Position numbers and translations under genes: made by a program. From the NCBI GenBank assembly GCA_024234855.1, contig JACKNN010000001.1:248001-312000 (forward strand): a stretch of 64,000 nucleotides of DNA. The letters are read 5' to 3'. Below, in pieces: positions 8,548 through 20,100 of the stretch. The stretch comes from Pseudomonadales bacterium (GTDB lineage Bacteria; Pseudomonadota; Gammaproteobacteria; Pseudomonadales; Halieaceae). A model generated the notes under the pieces. That model was given only the letters and a program-made list of their open reading frames with translations. It was not told the DNA's origin and searched no databases. How positions within the stretch are numbered: position 1 is the stretch's first letter; the number at the start of each line of letters is the position of its first letter.

Positions 8548-9255
8548 ATGCGTCACCTCCTGTTGCTCCTGATACTGACCGGTGTTCACTCTCACGCCGA
8601 CGAGCCCCTGCGAGTCGCGGTCGCCGCCAATTTCCGCGCCGCCCTGCAGCAGGCAAGCGACCTGTTTCAAACAAACACGGGCATTCGCGTGGTCCTGAGT
8701 TCGGGGTCGACCGGCGTGCTGTACACCCAGATAACGCATGGGGCACCCTTTGACCTGTTCTTCGCTGCAGACAGGGATTCGGCCGTGAAGCTGGCGACCG
8801 GCACTGCAGGCGCCTCCGGGGGTGAGCCCTTTTGTTATGCCCGGGGCCGTCTCGCGCTGGTCGGCGGCGACGGCAAACTGGCACAACTGGCCGATCCCCG
8901 GCTGAGTGTCGCCATCGCCAACCCCGTGACCGCGCCCTACGGCGTGGCGGCCATGGCCGTACTGGCGCGGCCGGAATTTGCCACGGGAGCCGGCCGCACG
9001 CTCGTGCGCGGGACCAACGCCGTGCAGGCCTACCAGTTCTGGCACAGTGGGGCGGCCGACCTCGGACTGGTACCCAGGGCGCTGGCGCTGGACGCAACCC
9101 CCGTGCCCGCAGGCTGGCACCCGCCGGTAGAGCAGTTTGCCATCGCCCTGTCTCCGGCGGCGGACAACCCCGCCCTCGCCAGCTACCTGAACTGGATCAG
9201 AAGTGATACGGTGCGCACACTGATTCTGGATGCGGGCTACGAACCTTGCCCTTGA
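8548..9255 (+). CDS. modA: Molybdate ABC transporter substrate-binding protein ModA
   Basis: ModA (235 residues) captures molybdate in the periplasm. A short signal peptide (MRHLLLLLILTGVHSHADEP) leads into RVAVAANFRAAL, a GSTGVLYTQI motif and FDLFFAADRDSA, the typical oxyanion-pocket segments of ModA. Later, GTNAVQAYQFWHSGAADLGLVP matches the family's second ligand-binding region. The start at 8548 is chosen because the signal peptide begins there, although the frame is open further upstream inside comF. It is first of modABC, and its stop overlaps the start of modB. Confidence 0.92.
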   Translation: MRHLLLLLILTGVHSHADEPLRVAVAANFRAALQQASDLFQTNTGIRVVLSSGSTGVLYTQITHGAPFDLFFAADRDSAVKLATGTAGASGGEPFCYARGRLALVGGDGKLAQLADPRLSVAIANPVTAPYGVAAMAVLARPEFATGAGRTLVRGTNAVQAYQFWHSGAADLGLVPRALALDATPVPAGWHPPVEQFAIALSPAADNPALASYLNWIRSDTVRTLILDAGYEPCP

Positions 9256-9932
9256 GTACTGCCGAACTCGATGCGATTTACCTGACCATCGCGCTGGCCA
9301 CGATCACCACGGTGCTGCTACTGATCCTGGGTACCCCGTTAGCCTGGTGGCTGTCCCGGCAAAAGGCGGGCTGGCCGGCGTGGGTGGAAGCGCTGGTGGC
9401 GATGCCGCTGATTCTGCCCCCGACAGTGCTGGGTTTCTATCTGCTGCTGTTGTTTGCCCCCGATACCGCGCTTGGCTCTGCGTGGGAAAGGCTGACCGGG
9501 ACCCGGCTGGCCTTCAGCTTCAGTGCGCTGGTGATGGGCTCCGTCATCTACTCCCTGCCCTTTGTGGTGCAACCGCTGCAAACCGCATTCCAGCGGGTAC
9601 CGGAAAGTTTACTGCACGCTGCCGCGACGCTGGGCGCCAGGCCGCTGGACCAGTTCCGGTCGATCGTCCTGCCCCTGACCCGACGCAGTTTTATCACCGC
9701 CGCCAGCCTGGGCTTCGCCCACACGGTGGGTGAATTCGGGGTGGTGCTGATGATAGGCGGCAATATCCCGGGGGAAACCCAGGTACTGTCGATCGCGCTG
9801 TACGATTATGTGGAATCGCTGCAGTTTGCCGAGGCGCACAGGCTGGCGGCGGGGCTGGTGGTCTTTTCGATGGCACTGCTGTTCCTGCTCTACCGCCGCG
9901 ACCGGCGGGACAGCTGGCGAATGCGCGCATGA
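9246..9932 (+). CDS. modB: Molybdate ABC transporter permease ModB
   Basis: The 228-residue inner-membrane permease has about five hydrophobic segments and the EAA-like coupling loop AAATLGARPLDQFRSIVLPLTRR, followed by GFAHTVGEFGVVLMIGGNIPGET, which is characteristic of ModB. It forms the channel through which ModC drives molybdate import. No ATG is available: the start is TTG at 9246, or TTG at 9252, whose bases overlap the modA TGA. Either way the frame overlaps modA, implying coupled translation. Confidence 0.92.
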   Translation: MPLSTAELDAIYLTIALATITTVLLLILGTPLAWWLSRQKAGWPAWVEALVAMPLILPPTVLGFYLLLLFAPDTALGSAWERLTGTRLAFSFSALVMGSVIYSLPFVVQPLQTAFQRVPESLLHAAATLGARPLDQFRSIVLPLTRRSFITAASLGFAHTVGEFGVVLMIGGNIPGETQVLSIALYDYVESLQFAEAHRLAAGLVVFSMALLFLLYRRDRRDSWRMRA

Positions 9933-11023
9933 ATGACCTGACCCTGCAACTTGACTGCCGCGGCCAGGACAGTTTCCGGCTGCAGCTGGATTGCCAGTTG
10001 CCCGGCAGCGGCGTCACCGCAATCTACGGCTCCAGCGGCGGCGGCAAGAGCACCCTGCTGGACTGCATCGCGGGCCTGCGGCGGCCGGAACCCGGCGGCC
10101 TTATCCGTTTTCAGGGAGAAGACTGGCTGTCGCCGGACCTGTTTGTACCCCCGTGGTTGCGGCGCGTGGCATACGTGTTCCAGGATTCCCGCCTGTTTCC
10201 GCACCTGGATGTGAAACAAAACCTGGAGTACGCCAGCCGCCGCTGCCCCGCCAACAGCGGCACGAGCATGCAACAAGTGGTGCGCTGGCTGGCACTGGGG
10301 GAACTGTTGAATCACAACCCGGCCGAGCTGTCCGCCGGCCAGCGCCAGCGGGTGGCCATCGGTCGCGCCCTGCTGAGTGCACCAAAGCTACTGTTGCTGG
10401 ACGAACCGCTTGCCAATCTTGACCACGCCGCCAGCCAGCAGTGTCTCGCCTGCCTGCAGCATCTCGCGCGGGAACTGGCGCTGCCAATGCTGTATGTCAG
10501 CCACGACATCGAGGAGGTGAGCCAACTGGCGGATCACCTGGTATTGCTCGAGCAGGGCAGAATTGTTGACCAGGGCTCGCTGCTGGACCTCTGCGGCCGG
10601 CTGGACTCGCGGCTCTCCCATGAAGAGCAGGCCGCCGCGATCCTGCTGGGGACCATAGGTACTCACGACCCCGACTTCGCTCTGACCGAGCTCGAAGTTG
10701 AGGGGGAAACCCTGTTGCTGGGCAGCCGGCAGCAGCCCGCGGGGCAGCAGCGACGCCTGCGCGTTCCGGCGCGGGACGTCAGCGTGTGTCGGCAAAGGCC
10801 GCTGGACAGCAGTATTCTCAACATCCTCCCGGTAACGCTCACCCAGTTGGAAGAAGACGGCGACGCGAGGGTATTGCTGCGGCTCGCCCTCGGCAGCCAG
10901 TACCTGCTGGCGCGCATCACCCGCAAATCCGCCAATCGACTGCAGCTGAAGGTGGGCGACCCCCTGTTCGCCCAGATCAAGAGCGCCGCTTTGCTGATGG
11001 AGTCAGCCGACCATAATGAATGA
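9929..11023 (+). CDS. modC: Molybdate ABC transporter ATPase ModC
   Basis: ModC (364 residues) powers molybdate import. The nucleotide-binding domain shows Walker A GSSGGGKST, signature LSAGQRQRVAIGRALL, Walker B LLLLDEPLANLD and a switch His in YVSHDIEEV. Residues after about 290 form the small oxyanion-binding Mop/TOBE domain (SSILNILPV ... LLARITRKSANRLQLKVGD), which separates ModC from other import ATPases. The start overlaps the modB stop by 4 bases, and the end overlaps srkA by 8 bases. Confidence 0.94.
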   Translation: MNDLTLQLDCRGQDSFRLQLDCQLPGSGVTAIYGSSGGGKSTLLDCIAGLRRPEPGGLIRFQGEDWLSPDLFVPPWLRRVAYVFQDSRLFPHLDVKQNLEYASRRCPANSGTSMQQVVRWLALGELLNHNPAELSAGQRQRVAIGRALLSAPKLLLLDEPLANLDHAASQQCLACLQHLARELALPMLYVSHDIEEVSQLADHLVLLEQGRIVDQGSLLDLCGRLDSRLSHEEQAAAILLGTIGTHDPDFALTELEVEGETLLLGSRQQPAGQQRRLRVPARDVSVCRQRPLDSSILNILPVTLTQLEEDGDARVLLRLALGSQYLLARITRKSANRLQLKVGDPLFAQIKSAALLMESADHNE

Positions 11024-11996
11024 GCATCCCTACGACCGCCTGGGGCCGGACCTGGTCATCGACGCCGTGGAGTCAGCCGGCTATCTCAGTGATGCGAGAC
11101 TGCTGGCGCTGAACAGCTACGAAAATCGCGTCTACCAGGTCGGCATCGAAGACGACACACCCTTGATCGCAAAATTCTATCGCCCCGAACGCTGGAGTGA
11201 TGCCCAGATCCTGGAAGAACATGCATTCAGCCTCGAACTTCAGGCGGCGGAAATTTCCGTAGTGGCTCCCATCGTCGACGCGCACGGGAAAACACTGCAC
11301 GAATTCGACGGGTTTCGCTTTGCCCTGTTCCAGCGCCGCGGCGGCCACCCGCCCGAGCTCGACAATTTCGATAACCTGCTGGTGCTGGGCCGGACCCTGG
11401 GGCGTATCCACGCGGTGGGCAGGGCCGGCAGGTTCGAGGCCAGGCAGCAAATCACCGTGGAGCGCATGCTGACCCAGAGTCGGGAATTCCTGCTGGAGGG
11501 TATCATCCCCCAATCACTGGTGCCGGCCTACAGTACGCTGACCAGCGATCTGCTGCAGGCGGTGTCCGCTATTTATAGCGAAGTGAAAGCGGGCGACATG
11601 ATACGGCTTCACGGCGACTGCCATGTGGGCAATATCCTGTGGCGCGATGACACGGCCCATTTTGTCGACCTGGACGACTGCTGCACCGCCCCGGCGATAC
11701 AGGACCTGTGGATGTTCCTCAGCGGCGACAGGCCCTACCGCCAGTTACAACTGGCCGAGCTGATCGAGGGCTACGGCGAATTCTGCGATTTCGACCCGCG
11801 CCAGTTGCGCTGGCTGGAGGCGTTGCGGACGCTGCGCCTGACCCATTACGCGGCCTGGCTGGCCCGGCGCTGGAACGACCCGGCTTTTCCCCGCAGCTTT
11901 ACCTGGTTCAACACCGAGCGCTACTGGGCGGATCATATCCTGGAGCTGCGGGAGCAGATGTCGGCGTTGCAGGAGGAGCCGTTGCGGTTGATGTAA
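11016..11996 (+). CDS. srkA: Stress response kinase A (YihE/SrkA)
   Basis: This 326-residue aminoglycoside-phosphotransferase-fold protein kinase matches SrkA. It has LNSYENRVYQVG at the nucleotide loop, LIAKFYRPERW with the ATP-binding lysine, the catalytic RLHGDCHVGNILW and the metal-binding VDLDDC motif, then LWMFLSGD. In E. coli, SrkA counters stress-induced death by limiting MazF action. Its start lies within the last codons of modC, so it probably shares the mod transcript; that link to molybdate uptake is positional only. Confidence 0.92.
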   Translation: MNEHPYDRLGPDLVIDAVESAGYLSDARLLALNSYENRVYQVGIEDDTPLIAKFYRPERWSDAQILEEHAFSLELQAAEISVVAPIVDAHGKTLHEFDGFRFALFQRRGGHPPELDNFDNLLVLGRTLGRIHAVGRAGRFEARQQITVERMLTQSREFLLEGIIPQSLVPAYSTLTSDLLQAVSAIYSEVKAGDMIRLHGDCHVGNILWRDDTAHFVDLDDCCTAPAIQDLWMFLSGDRPYRQLQLAELIEGYGEFCDFDPRQLRWLEALRTLRLTHYAAWLARRWNDPAFPRSFTWFNTERYWADHILELREQMSALQEEPLRLM

Positions 11997-12076
11997 CGAT
12001 GTCGCCGAAACAGGCGGATGCAGGCGCACTACCGCAATTATCGAATTGCTATCCGAGTGAATGGGCTGTCAAAGGC

Positions 12077-12805
12077 TTACAATCGTCCACGCGACCCCGG
12101 GTAAATCACCGACCACAACCAGCGCCAGAAGCTGTTCCCCGCCAGCACCTCACGGTTGATCGCATCGAAAAAGCGCTCGAGCTCGACAGGATCCCGGAAA
12201 TAATCCATGCGAGTGACGAAGCCGCGCTGCGGGTCCAGTTCCTTTACCACCTTCGCGGGATTTCCCGCCACCACCACGTTGGCGGGAACATCCCTGGTCA
12301 CCACGGCGCGCGCCGCAACCACACTGTTCTCGCCAATAGTCACGCCCTTGAGCACGGTGGCGTGATCCCCCAGCCAGACGTTATCGCCGATAGTCACTGG
12401 CGTGACTCTTTCATCGCGGATGGTCCTGTCGTACAGGGTGTGCCAGTCGGAGTCTGTGACATAACTGCCGTTTGCCATCATCACCCCGTTGCCGATAGTG
12501 ACCTCATCGCTGGCGCTGATACGCGAACCGGGGCTCATCAGGACACAGTCACCGATGCTGACACGACCCTCGCCGTCGGCACGCCCCCACACGCCGATTT
12601 CCACGCGCTGGCCAGGTTCCGCAATGGCGGTAAAACAGCGGCCGATCGAAATGTTATTGCCGGAAATGTGGACGTACCAGGGTTTCATGATGGTGTGGTA
12701 CGGCCCCAGGGATGCGCATTCGGGTCGCAGAAAATACTCGGCGTACCAGCGGCGAAAATCGAGGTAACATTTTTTTAACCAGTATGGTCGCAAGTCCTGG
12801 CGCAT
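12077..12805 (-). CDS. Hexapeptide-repeat acyltransferase (LbH family)
   Basis: This 242-residue protein consists mostly of left-handed beta-helix hexapeptide repeats such as VSIGDCVLMSPG, VTIGNGVMMANG, VTIGDNVWLGDHATVLKGVTIG and ENSVVAARAVVT. These lead to the typical closing segment VPANVVVAGNPAKVVKEL, as in WbbJ/LacA-type O-acetyltransferases. A catalytic His is expected in SDWHTLYDR. The hydrophobic, aromatic N-terminus (YWLKKCYLDFRRWYAEYFLRP) may sit on the membrane. The acceptor (sugar, lipid A or other) is unknown. It is a lone gene, convergent with srkA and divergent from the next gene. Confidence 0.8.
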   Translation of the reverse strand: MRQDLRPYWLKKCYLDFRRWYAEYFLRPECASLGPYHTIMKPWYVHISGNNISIGRCFTAIAEPGQRVEIGVWGRADGEGRVSIGDCVLMSPGSRISASDEVTIGNGVMMANGSYVTDSDWHTLYDRTIRDERVTPVTIGDNVWLGDHATVLKGVTIGENSVVAARAVVTRDVPANVVVAGNPAKVVKELDPQRGFVTRMDYFRDPVELERFFDAINREVLAGNSFWRWLWSVIYPGSRGRL

Positions 12806-12923
12806 CGACTGCTTTCCCTGTGTGGTGGATGTGATGATCGTCGGACGGTATCATCGCAGCGGCGGCGACCAACATCAAACCCATCGCTTTTTTTCGCAGC
12901 CACAGTGAAGGAAACCGCTGCCC

Positions 12924-13718
12924 GTGCACTCCACCTCTCGCGAGCCTTCCAGCAACCAGCGGCACCTGCATCCCAAGCTGGCGCGCACTGTGCAGCGGCA
13001 TCTCAAGGCACAGTCCCTTAAGCCCGTGGCGCCGCATAACGTGGCTGCGTTCAATACATTGTTGGCTGAACTGGCCACCAGGCCGCGACCACTGATACTG
13101 GATTCATTTTGTGGTACCGGGCACAGCACGGCGACGCTGGCCCGGCACTACCCGGGGCATCTGGTAGTGGGCATCGACAAATCCCGCCACAGGCTGGGCA
13201 GGCACCCCCACAACCAGTCCGCCAACTCCCTGCTGCTACAGGCCGAGTGTGAAGACTTCTGGCGGTTGCTGGTAGCGGCGGGGATGGGCGTTGAGCAGCA
13301 CTACCTGCTCTATCCCAACCCCTGGCCGAAGGCAAAACACCTGCAGCGCAGGATCCACGGGGGAGCCGGATTTGCCTGGTTAGTCCAGCTCGCTGCAGGT
13401 AACCCTGCGGGCTCCAAACTACCGCACAGCCCGGGATCCGTCCGGATCGAGCTGCGCAGCAACTGGCAAACCTATGTGGAGGAGTTCGGCGTGGCGATGC
13501 ACCTGGCGGGATTCCCCGGTATCGTTGCCCGGGTCTCACCCCAATCAGCCATCAGCCTGTTTGAACGCAAGTATCGCGACAGCGGCCACGCTTTATGGGC
13601 TTTTACTGCGACAGCAGGCCGGCGCTTCTCACCCGGGGGCGATGATCTTGCGCCCGGCGGCACCGCGGGACTCACACCGGCCGGGTCCGGCCGTGACGAA
13701 ACCGCCCATCTGGGCTAA
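12924..13718 (+). CDS. TrmB-like SAM-dependent methyltransferase
   Basis: The 264-residue protein has a Rossmann SAM site (LILDSFCGTGHSTATLA, residues ~58-74; VVGIDKS) and the YPNPWPKAKHLQRR motif found in tRNA (guanine-N7)-methyltransferases, then IELRSNWQTYVEEF. It resembles the short TrmB paralogues of gammaproteobacteria rather than TrmB itself. The HGG...IELRSNW region is about 15 residues longer than I would expect, and the C-terminal ~40 residues are low in complexity. The start is GTG at 12924 with a GAAGGAAA element upstream. Its substrate is uncertain. Confidence 0.72.
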   Translation: MHSTSREPSSNQRHLHPKLARTVQRHLKAQSLKPVAPHNVAAFNTLLAELATRPRPLILDSFCGTGHSTATLARHYPGHLVVGIDKSRHRLGRHPHNQSANSLLLQAECEDFWRLLVAAGMGVEQHYLLYPNPWPKAKHLQRRIHGGAGFAWLVQLAAGNPAGSKLPHSPGSVRIELRSNWQTYVEEFGVAMHLAGFPGIVARVSPQSAISLFERKYRDSGHALWAFTATAGRRFSPGGDDLAPGGTAGLTPAGSGRDETAHLG

Positions 13719-13745
13719 AGTGCCTTATCGATACCGAGGTTTTTT

Positions 13746-14564
13746 ATGTCTACGTCAATTCACGACCCTCTGTGGGAGCGCATCCGCGAGGAAACGGTCG
13801 GGCACGCCAGTGACGAGCCCATGCTGGCCAGTTTCCTGCACGCGACAATTCTCAACCACGCCCAACTCGAGGGTGCCCTGAGCTTCCACCTCGCCAACCA
13901 GTTGGACAGCCCGACGGCCTCGTCACTGTTGTTGCGCGACGTCATACTGGATGCGTTCAACAGCGACCCCACCATACGCGAGGCGGTGCGGGCAGACCTG
14001 CAGGCCGTACTGGATCGGGACTCGGCATGCCACGAACTGTACATTCCTTTTCTTTATTTCAAGGGTTTTCACGCTCTCCAGACCCAGCGCGTGGCGCACT
14101 GGCTGTGGCAACAGGGGCGGGAATCGCTGGCACTGTTCTTCCAGAATCGGATGTCCACCGCATTCGGGGTGGATATCCACCCGGCGGCGCGCATGGGCAA
14201 GGGCATCATGCTCGACCACGCCACCGGGCTGGTCATTGGTGAGACCGCCGTGGTCGGCAACAATGTCTCCATTTTGCAATCGGTCACCCTGGGCGGCACT
14301 GGCAAGGATGAAGGCGATCGCCACCCGAAAATAGGCGACGGCGTGCTGATCAGTGCCGGCGCCAAGATTCTGGGCAATATCCGGGTGGGGGAGGGTGCCA
14401 AGGTGGGCGCCGGCAGTGTCGTGCTGGAAGACGTACCCGCTCATACCACAGTCGCCGGTGTGCCGGCAAAAGTGGTGGGGCGTCCGGCCAGCGACCAGCC
14501 CGCGCTGGAGATGGATCACGATTTTTGCTGCGACGAGGCGGCGGCACAGCAAAAAGCGGGGTGA
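13746..14564 (+). CDS. cysE: Serine O-acetyltransferase CysE
   Basis: CysE (272 residues) transfers acetyl from acetyl-CoA to serine, the first committed step of cysteine synthesis. The helical N-terminal domain (DPLWERIREETVGHA; MLASFLHATILNH) is followed by AFGVDIHPAARMGKGIMLDHATGLVIGETAVVG, the catalytic His/Asp region. Hexapeptide repeats then run to VPAHTTVAGVPAKVVG. The C-terminal tail, which mediates cysteine feedback and CysK binding in other species, is charged (HDFCCDEAAAQQKAG) and lacks the usual terminal Ile, so complex formation with CysK is doubtful. Confidence 0.93.
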   Translation: MSTSIHDPLWERIREETVGHASDEPMLASFLHATILNHAQLEGALSFHLANQLDSPTASSLLLRDVILDAFNSDPTIREAVRADLQAVLDRDSACHELYIPFLYFKGFHALQTQRVAHWLWQQGRESLALFFQNRMSTAFGVDIHPAARMGKGIMLDHATGLVIGETAVVGNNVSILQSVTLGGTGKDEGDRHPKIGDGVLISAGAKILGNIRVGEGAKVGAGSVVLEDVPAHTTVAGVPAKVVGRPASDQPALEMDHDFCCDEAAAQQKAG

Positions 14565-14591
14565 TCAAGGCGACGCGGCTCGCCCGCTGTT

Positions 14592-15662
14592 TCAGCCCGC
14601 CTGGTGATACCGTGGCGACAGTTCCTGCACCGCGTCCACAAACGCAGTGACATGCTCCGGATCAACACCGGGAGTAATACCGTGACCCAGATTGAACACG
14701 TGCCCGGAACCCGGGCCGTAAGCGGCAAGGATGGTAGCCACCTCTTCCCGAATACGCACAGGTGACGCAAACAGCATGCTGGGATCCATATTGCCCTGCA
14801 GGGCGACACGATCCCCAATCAACTGGCGGGCCGCCCCGATATCCGTAGTCCAGTCGATACCGACCGCGTGGGCACCGCTGCCTGCAATCGCATTCAACCA
14901 CTGGCCGCCGCCCTTGGTGAAGACGATTACCGGCACGCTGCGGCCCTCCGCCTCTGCCGGTAAGCGTGAGATGATCCGCTGCATGTAGGCCAGCGAGAAT
15001 TCCTTGTAGCCGGCCGCACTCAGGCTGCCACCCCAGGTATCAAAAATCTGTACAACCTGGGCGCCCGCGCGAATCTGCGCCGACAGGTAGTCGGCCACTG
15101 CATCCGCCAGCACTGCCAGTAACCGGTGCATCAGTTGCGGCTGGTCATAGGCCATGGCCTTCACCCTGGCGAAATCTTTTGAGGAACCGCCCTCCACCAT
15201 GTAGGTGGCCAGCGTCCAGGGGCTGCCGGAGAATCCTATCAGTGGGACGGCGCCGTTCAACTCGCGGCGAATGGTGCGCACTGCGGCCATCACATAACCG
15301 AGGTCGTCCTCCGCGACGATGCGATTCAGTCCTGCCAGGTCCGCCTCGCTGCGCACGGTCTTGCGAAAACGCGGGCCCTCACCCTCTTCAAAGTAAAGTC
15401 CCAGGCCCAACGCATCCGGCACGGTGAGGATGTCGGAAAACAGGATCGCCGCATCCATCGGGTAACGACGCAGTGGCTGCAGCGTCACCTCGCAGGCCAG
15501 TTCCGCATTCTTGCAAAGATCCAGGAACGATCCGGCCCGCTGGCGCGTCGCCCGGTATTCCGGCAGGTAGCGGCCGGCCTGGCGCATCATCCAGATCGGT
15601 GTGCGATCTACCGGCTGGCGCAACAGGGCGCGCAGGAATCTGTCATTTTTCAGTTCATTCAT
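14592..15662 (-). CDS. hemE: Uroporphyrinogen decarboxylase HemE
   Basis: HemE (356 residues) converts uroporphyrinogen III to coproporphyrinogen III in heme synthesis. The N-terminal substrate-binding motif [16 protein letters not shown] is intact, with the conserved Arg residues. [42 protein letters not shown], and the later [10 protein letters not shown] and [15 protein letters not shown] segments all match the family. It lies 26 bases after gltD on the same strand, the same gltB-gltD-hemE order as in Pseudomonas. Confidence 0.96.
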   Translation of the reverse strand: MNELKNDRFLRALLRQPVDRTPIWMMRQAGRYLPEYRATRQRAGSFLDLCKNAELACEVTLQPLRRYPMDAAILFSDILTVPDALGLGLYFEEGEGPRFRKTVRSEADLAGLNRIVAEDDLGYVMAAVRTIRRELNGAVPLIGFSGSPWTLATYMVEGGSSKDFARVKAMAYDQPQLMHRLLAVLADAVADYLSAQIRAGAQVVQIFDTWGGSLSAAGYKEFSLAYMQRIISRLPAEAEGRSVPVIVFTKGGGQWLNAIAGSGAHAVGIDWTTDIGAARQLIGDRVALQGNMDPSMLFASPVRIREEVATILAAYGPGSGHVFNLGHGITPGVDPEHVTAFVDAVQELSPRYHQAG

Positions 15663-15688
15663 TGGGGACTATCGCCTTATGCCGCGGG

Positions 15689-17122
<1,434 letters not shown>

Positions 17123-17133
17123 CTATCAGATGC

Positions 17134-20100
17134 CTAATCGGTATCGCGCAAACGCGACAACAGGCGATCTAGGTCAGCCGCCTTGGGTTTCACCAGCCAG
17201 AACTTGCCTACATAGTCTTCGAAGTTCTCCAGCAGGTGGGCACCCCACGAAGATTGTGTCTCCAGCGTAAATTCCCTGATGTTGCTGCGCAGGTGATTGC
17301 GGTAGGGCTCCATGTACTCTGCGCTGACCCGGTGAATCTCCACCAATTCGCTATTGTACTTGTCGATAAAGCTGCGGTCCTGGTCAAGCACGTAGGCGAA
17401 GCCACCGGTCATTCCCGCACCGAAATTGACCCCGGTGGGGCCCAGCACCGTGATAACGCCGCCAGTCATGTATTCACAACAATGGTCGCCCGCGCCCTCG
17501 ACTACGGCGTGCGCGCCGCTGTTGCGTACGCCGAACCGTTCACCGGCGATACCGGCCGCGAACAGGCGACCACCGGTGGCGCCATAAAGGCAGGTGTTAC
17601 CGATGATCACCGTATCCCGGGAGCTGAACCGGCTGTTTCTCGGTGGGTAAATAACCAGTTTGCCGCCGGCCATGCCCTTGCCCACGTAATCGTTGGAATC
17701 TCCTTCCAGGTACATGTGCAGGCCGCCGGCGTTCCACACGCCAAAACTCTGGCCCGCGGTACCCGTCAGGCGCAATACCACCGGGGCAGGTTCCATACCC
17801 GTGTTGCCGTGCCGTCGTGCGATCTCACCCGACAGGCGTGCGCCGATGGAACGGTCACAGTTGGTCACCTGGAACGCAAACTCGCCACCGCTCTTTGCAT
17901 CGATGGCCGGCAGTGTGGCCGCCAGCATCATCTCGGCCTTTTCGCCGCGGTCGAACGGCGCGTTGGATGCCACCTGGCAAAACTCCGGCTGTCCCTCGGC
18001 TTCCACCGATTTGTGCAGGATCGGTGCGAGGTCGAGCTTGCCCTGCCTGGCTGTTTCGCCGGGCAGCAATTCCAGCAGGTCAGTCCTGCCGATCAGCGCC
18101 TCCAGCGTTGGCACCCCCAGCCGGGCCAGCCACTCACGGGTCTCCGTGGCGACAAATGTGAAAAAGTTGATCACCATTTCAACGGTGCCACTGAAGTGAT
18201 CTTCGCGCAGTTTCTGGTTCTGGGTCGCCACCCCCGTAGCGCAGTTGTTGAGGTGACAAATACGTAAGTATTTACAGCCAAGGGCGACCATGGGGGCGGT
18301 GCCAAAGCCGAAACTCTCGGCGCCCAGGATGGCCGCCTTGATAACATCGAGGCCGGTTTTCAGGCCGCCGTCCGCCTGCAGTCGAACCAGTCCCCGCAGG
18401 TGGTTGCCGCGCAGGGTCTGCTGAACTTCCGCCAGGCCCAACTCAAACGGTGAGCCGGCATAACGGATCGAAGTCAGGGGGCTCGCCGCGGTGCCGCCGT
18501 CGTAACCCGATATGGTGATGAGGTCTGCGTAGGCCTTGGCAACGCCGGCGGCAATCGTCCCCACACCGGGTTCTGACACCAGCTTGACGGAGACCAGCGC
18601 CTGCGGGTTGACCTGTTTGAGATCAAAGATCAACTGGGCGAGATCTTCTATCGAGTAGATATCGTGGTGCGGGGGCGGTGAAATGAGGGTCACCCCGGGC
18701 ACTGAATAACGCAGGCGCGCTATCAGGTCGTTGACCTTGCCGCCAGGCAGTTGTCCGCCCTCGCCGGGCTTGGCGCCCTGGGCGATCTTGATCTGCAGGA
18801 CCTCCGCATTGACAAGGTAGTGTGGGGTCACGCCGAAGCGGCCGGAGGCAATTTGCTTGATTTTGGAAACCCGCTCGGTGCCAAACCGCTCCGGGTCCTC
18901 GCCACCCTCGCCGGAATTGGAACGTGCGCCCATTCTGTTCATGGCCGCCGCCAGCGCCTGGTGGGCCTCGGGACTGAGCGCACCCAGGGACATGCCAGCG
19001 GAATCAAACCGCGGCAGGATCTTCTCCACCGGCTCCACCTCGTCAAGCGACAGCGGCACGGCCGCCTCCACCGGCTTCAGCAGGTCCCGCAGCGTGGCAA
19101 CGGGCCGGGTGTTGACCAGGCAGGAGTAGCGCTGGTACACCGCATAGTCGCCGCCAGCCACCGCCTGCTGCAGTGTCGTCACCACATCCGGGTTGAAGGC
19201 GTGGTACTCCTGGCCGTGCACATATTTGAGCAAGCCGCCCTGTTCGATGGTTTTACGCACCGTCCAGGCCCTGCGGGCAAGCGCTTTCTGATCCTGCTCC
19301 AGCTCGTGGAAATCGGCGCCTTCGATGCGCGATGAAACCCCGCGAAATGCAAGACCCACCACTTCCCGCGCGAGGCCGACAGCCTCGAACAGCTGGGCGC
19401 CCCGGTAAGAGCTGACGGCGGATATGCCCATCTTGGACATGATCTTGAGCAGCCCCTTATTGATGCCCTTGCGGTAATTCTTGTAGCAGGCGCTGGGCTC
19501 GCCCAATACTTCGCCGGTGCGTATCAGTTCTTCCAGCACACTGTACGCCAGGTAGGGATACACAGCGGTGGCGCCAAAGCCCAGCAGGCAGGCTATCTGG
19601 TGCGCGTCCCGGGCGCTGGCGGTCTCGACCACGATATTGGCATCGACCCGTAAACCCCTGCTTATCAGGTGGTGGTGCACTGCGCCCACTGCCAGCAGGC
19701 TGTGAATGGGAAGGCGATCCTGCTCGATAGCCCGATCGGAAAGAATCAGGATCGTCGCGCCGGCGCCCACGGCGCGTTCGGCACAGACCACCATGTCTTC
19801 GATGGCCTGCCTGAGGTTGGCCTCGGCGGGTTTATAGGTACAGTCAATTCTCTGTGCGGTGAAACCGGGGCGATCCAGCGTCAGCAGGGTGGTAAACTTG
19901 CCCTGGGACAGCACAGGTGATGACAGGGTTACACGGTCGGCATGTTCCGGGCCCTCCTGGAACACGTTCCGTTCGCGCCCCAGGTCCGTCTCCAGTGACA
20001 TCACGATAGTCTCGCGCAGGGGGTCTATCGGCGGATTGGTCACCTGGGCAAATTTCTGCCGGAAATAATCGTAAAGGGAGCGCTCCAGGCGCGACAGTAC

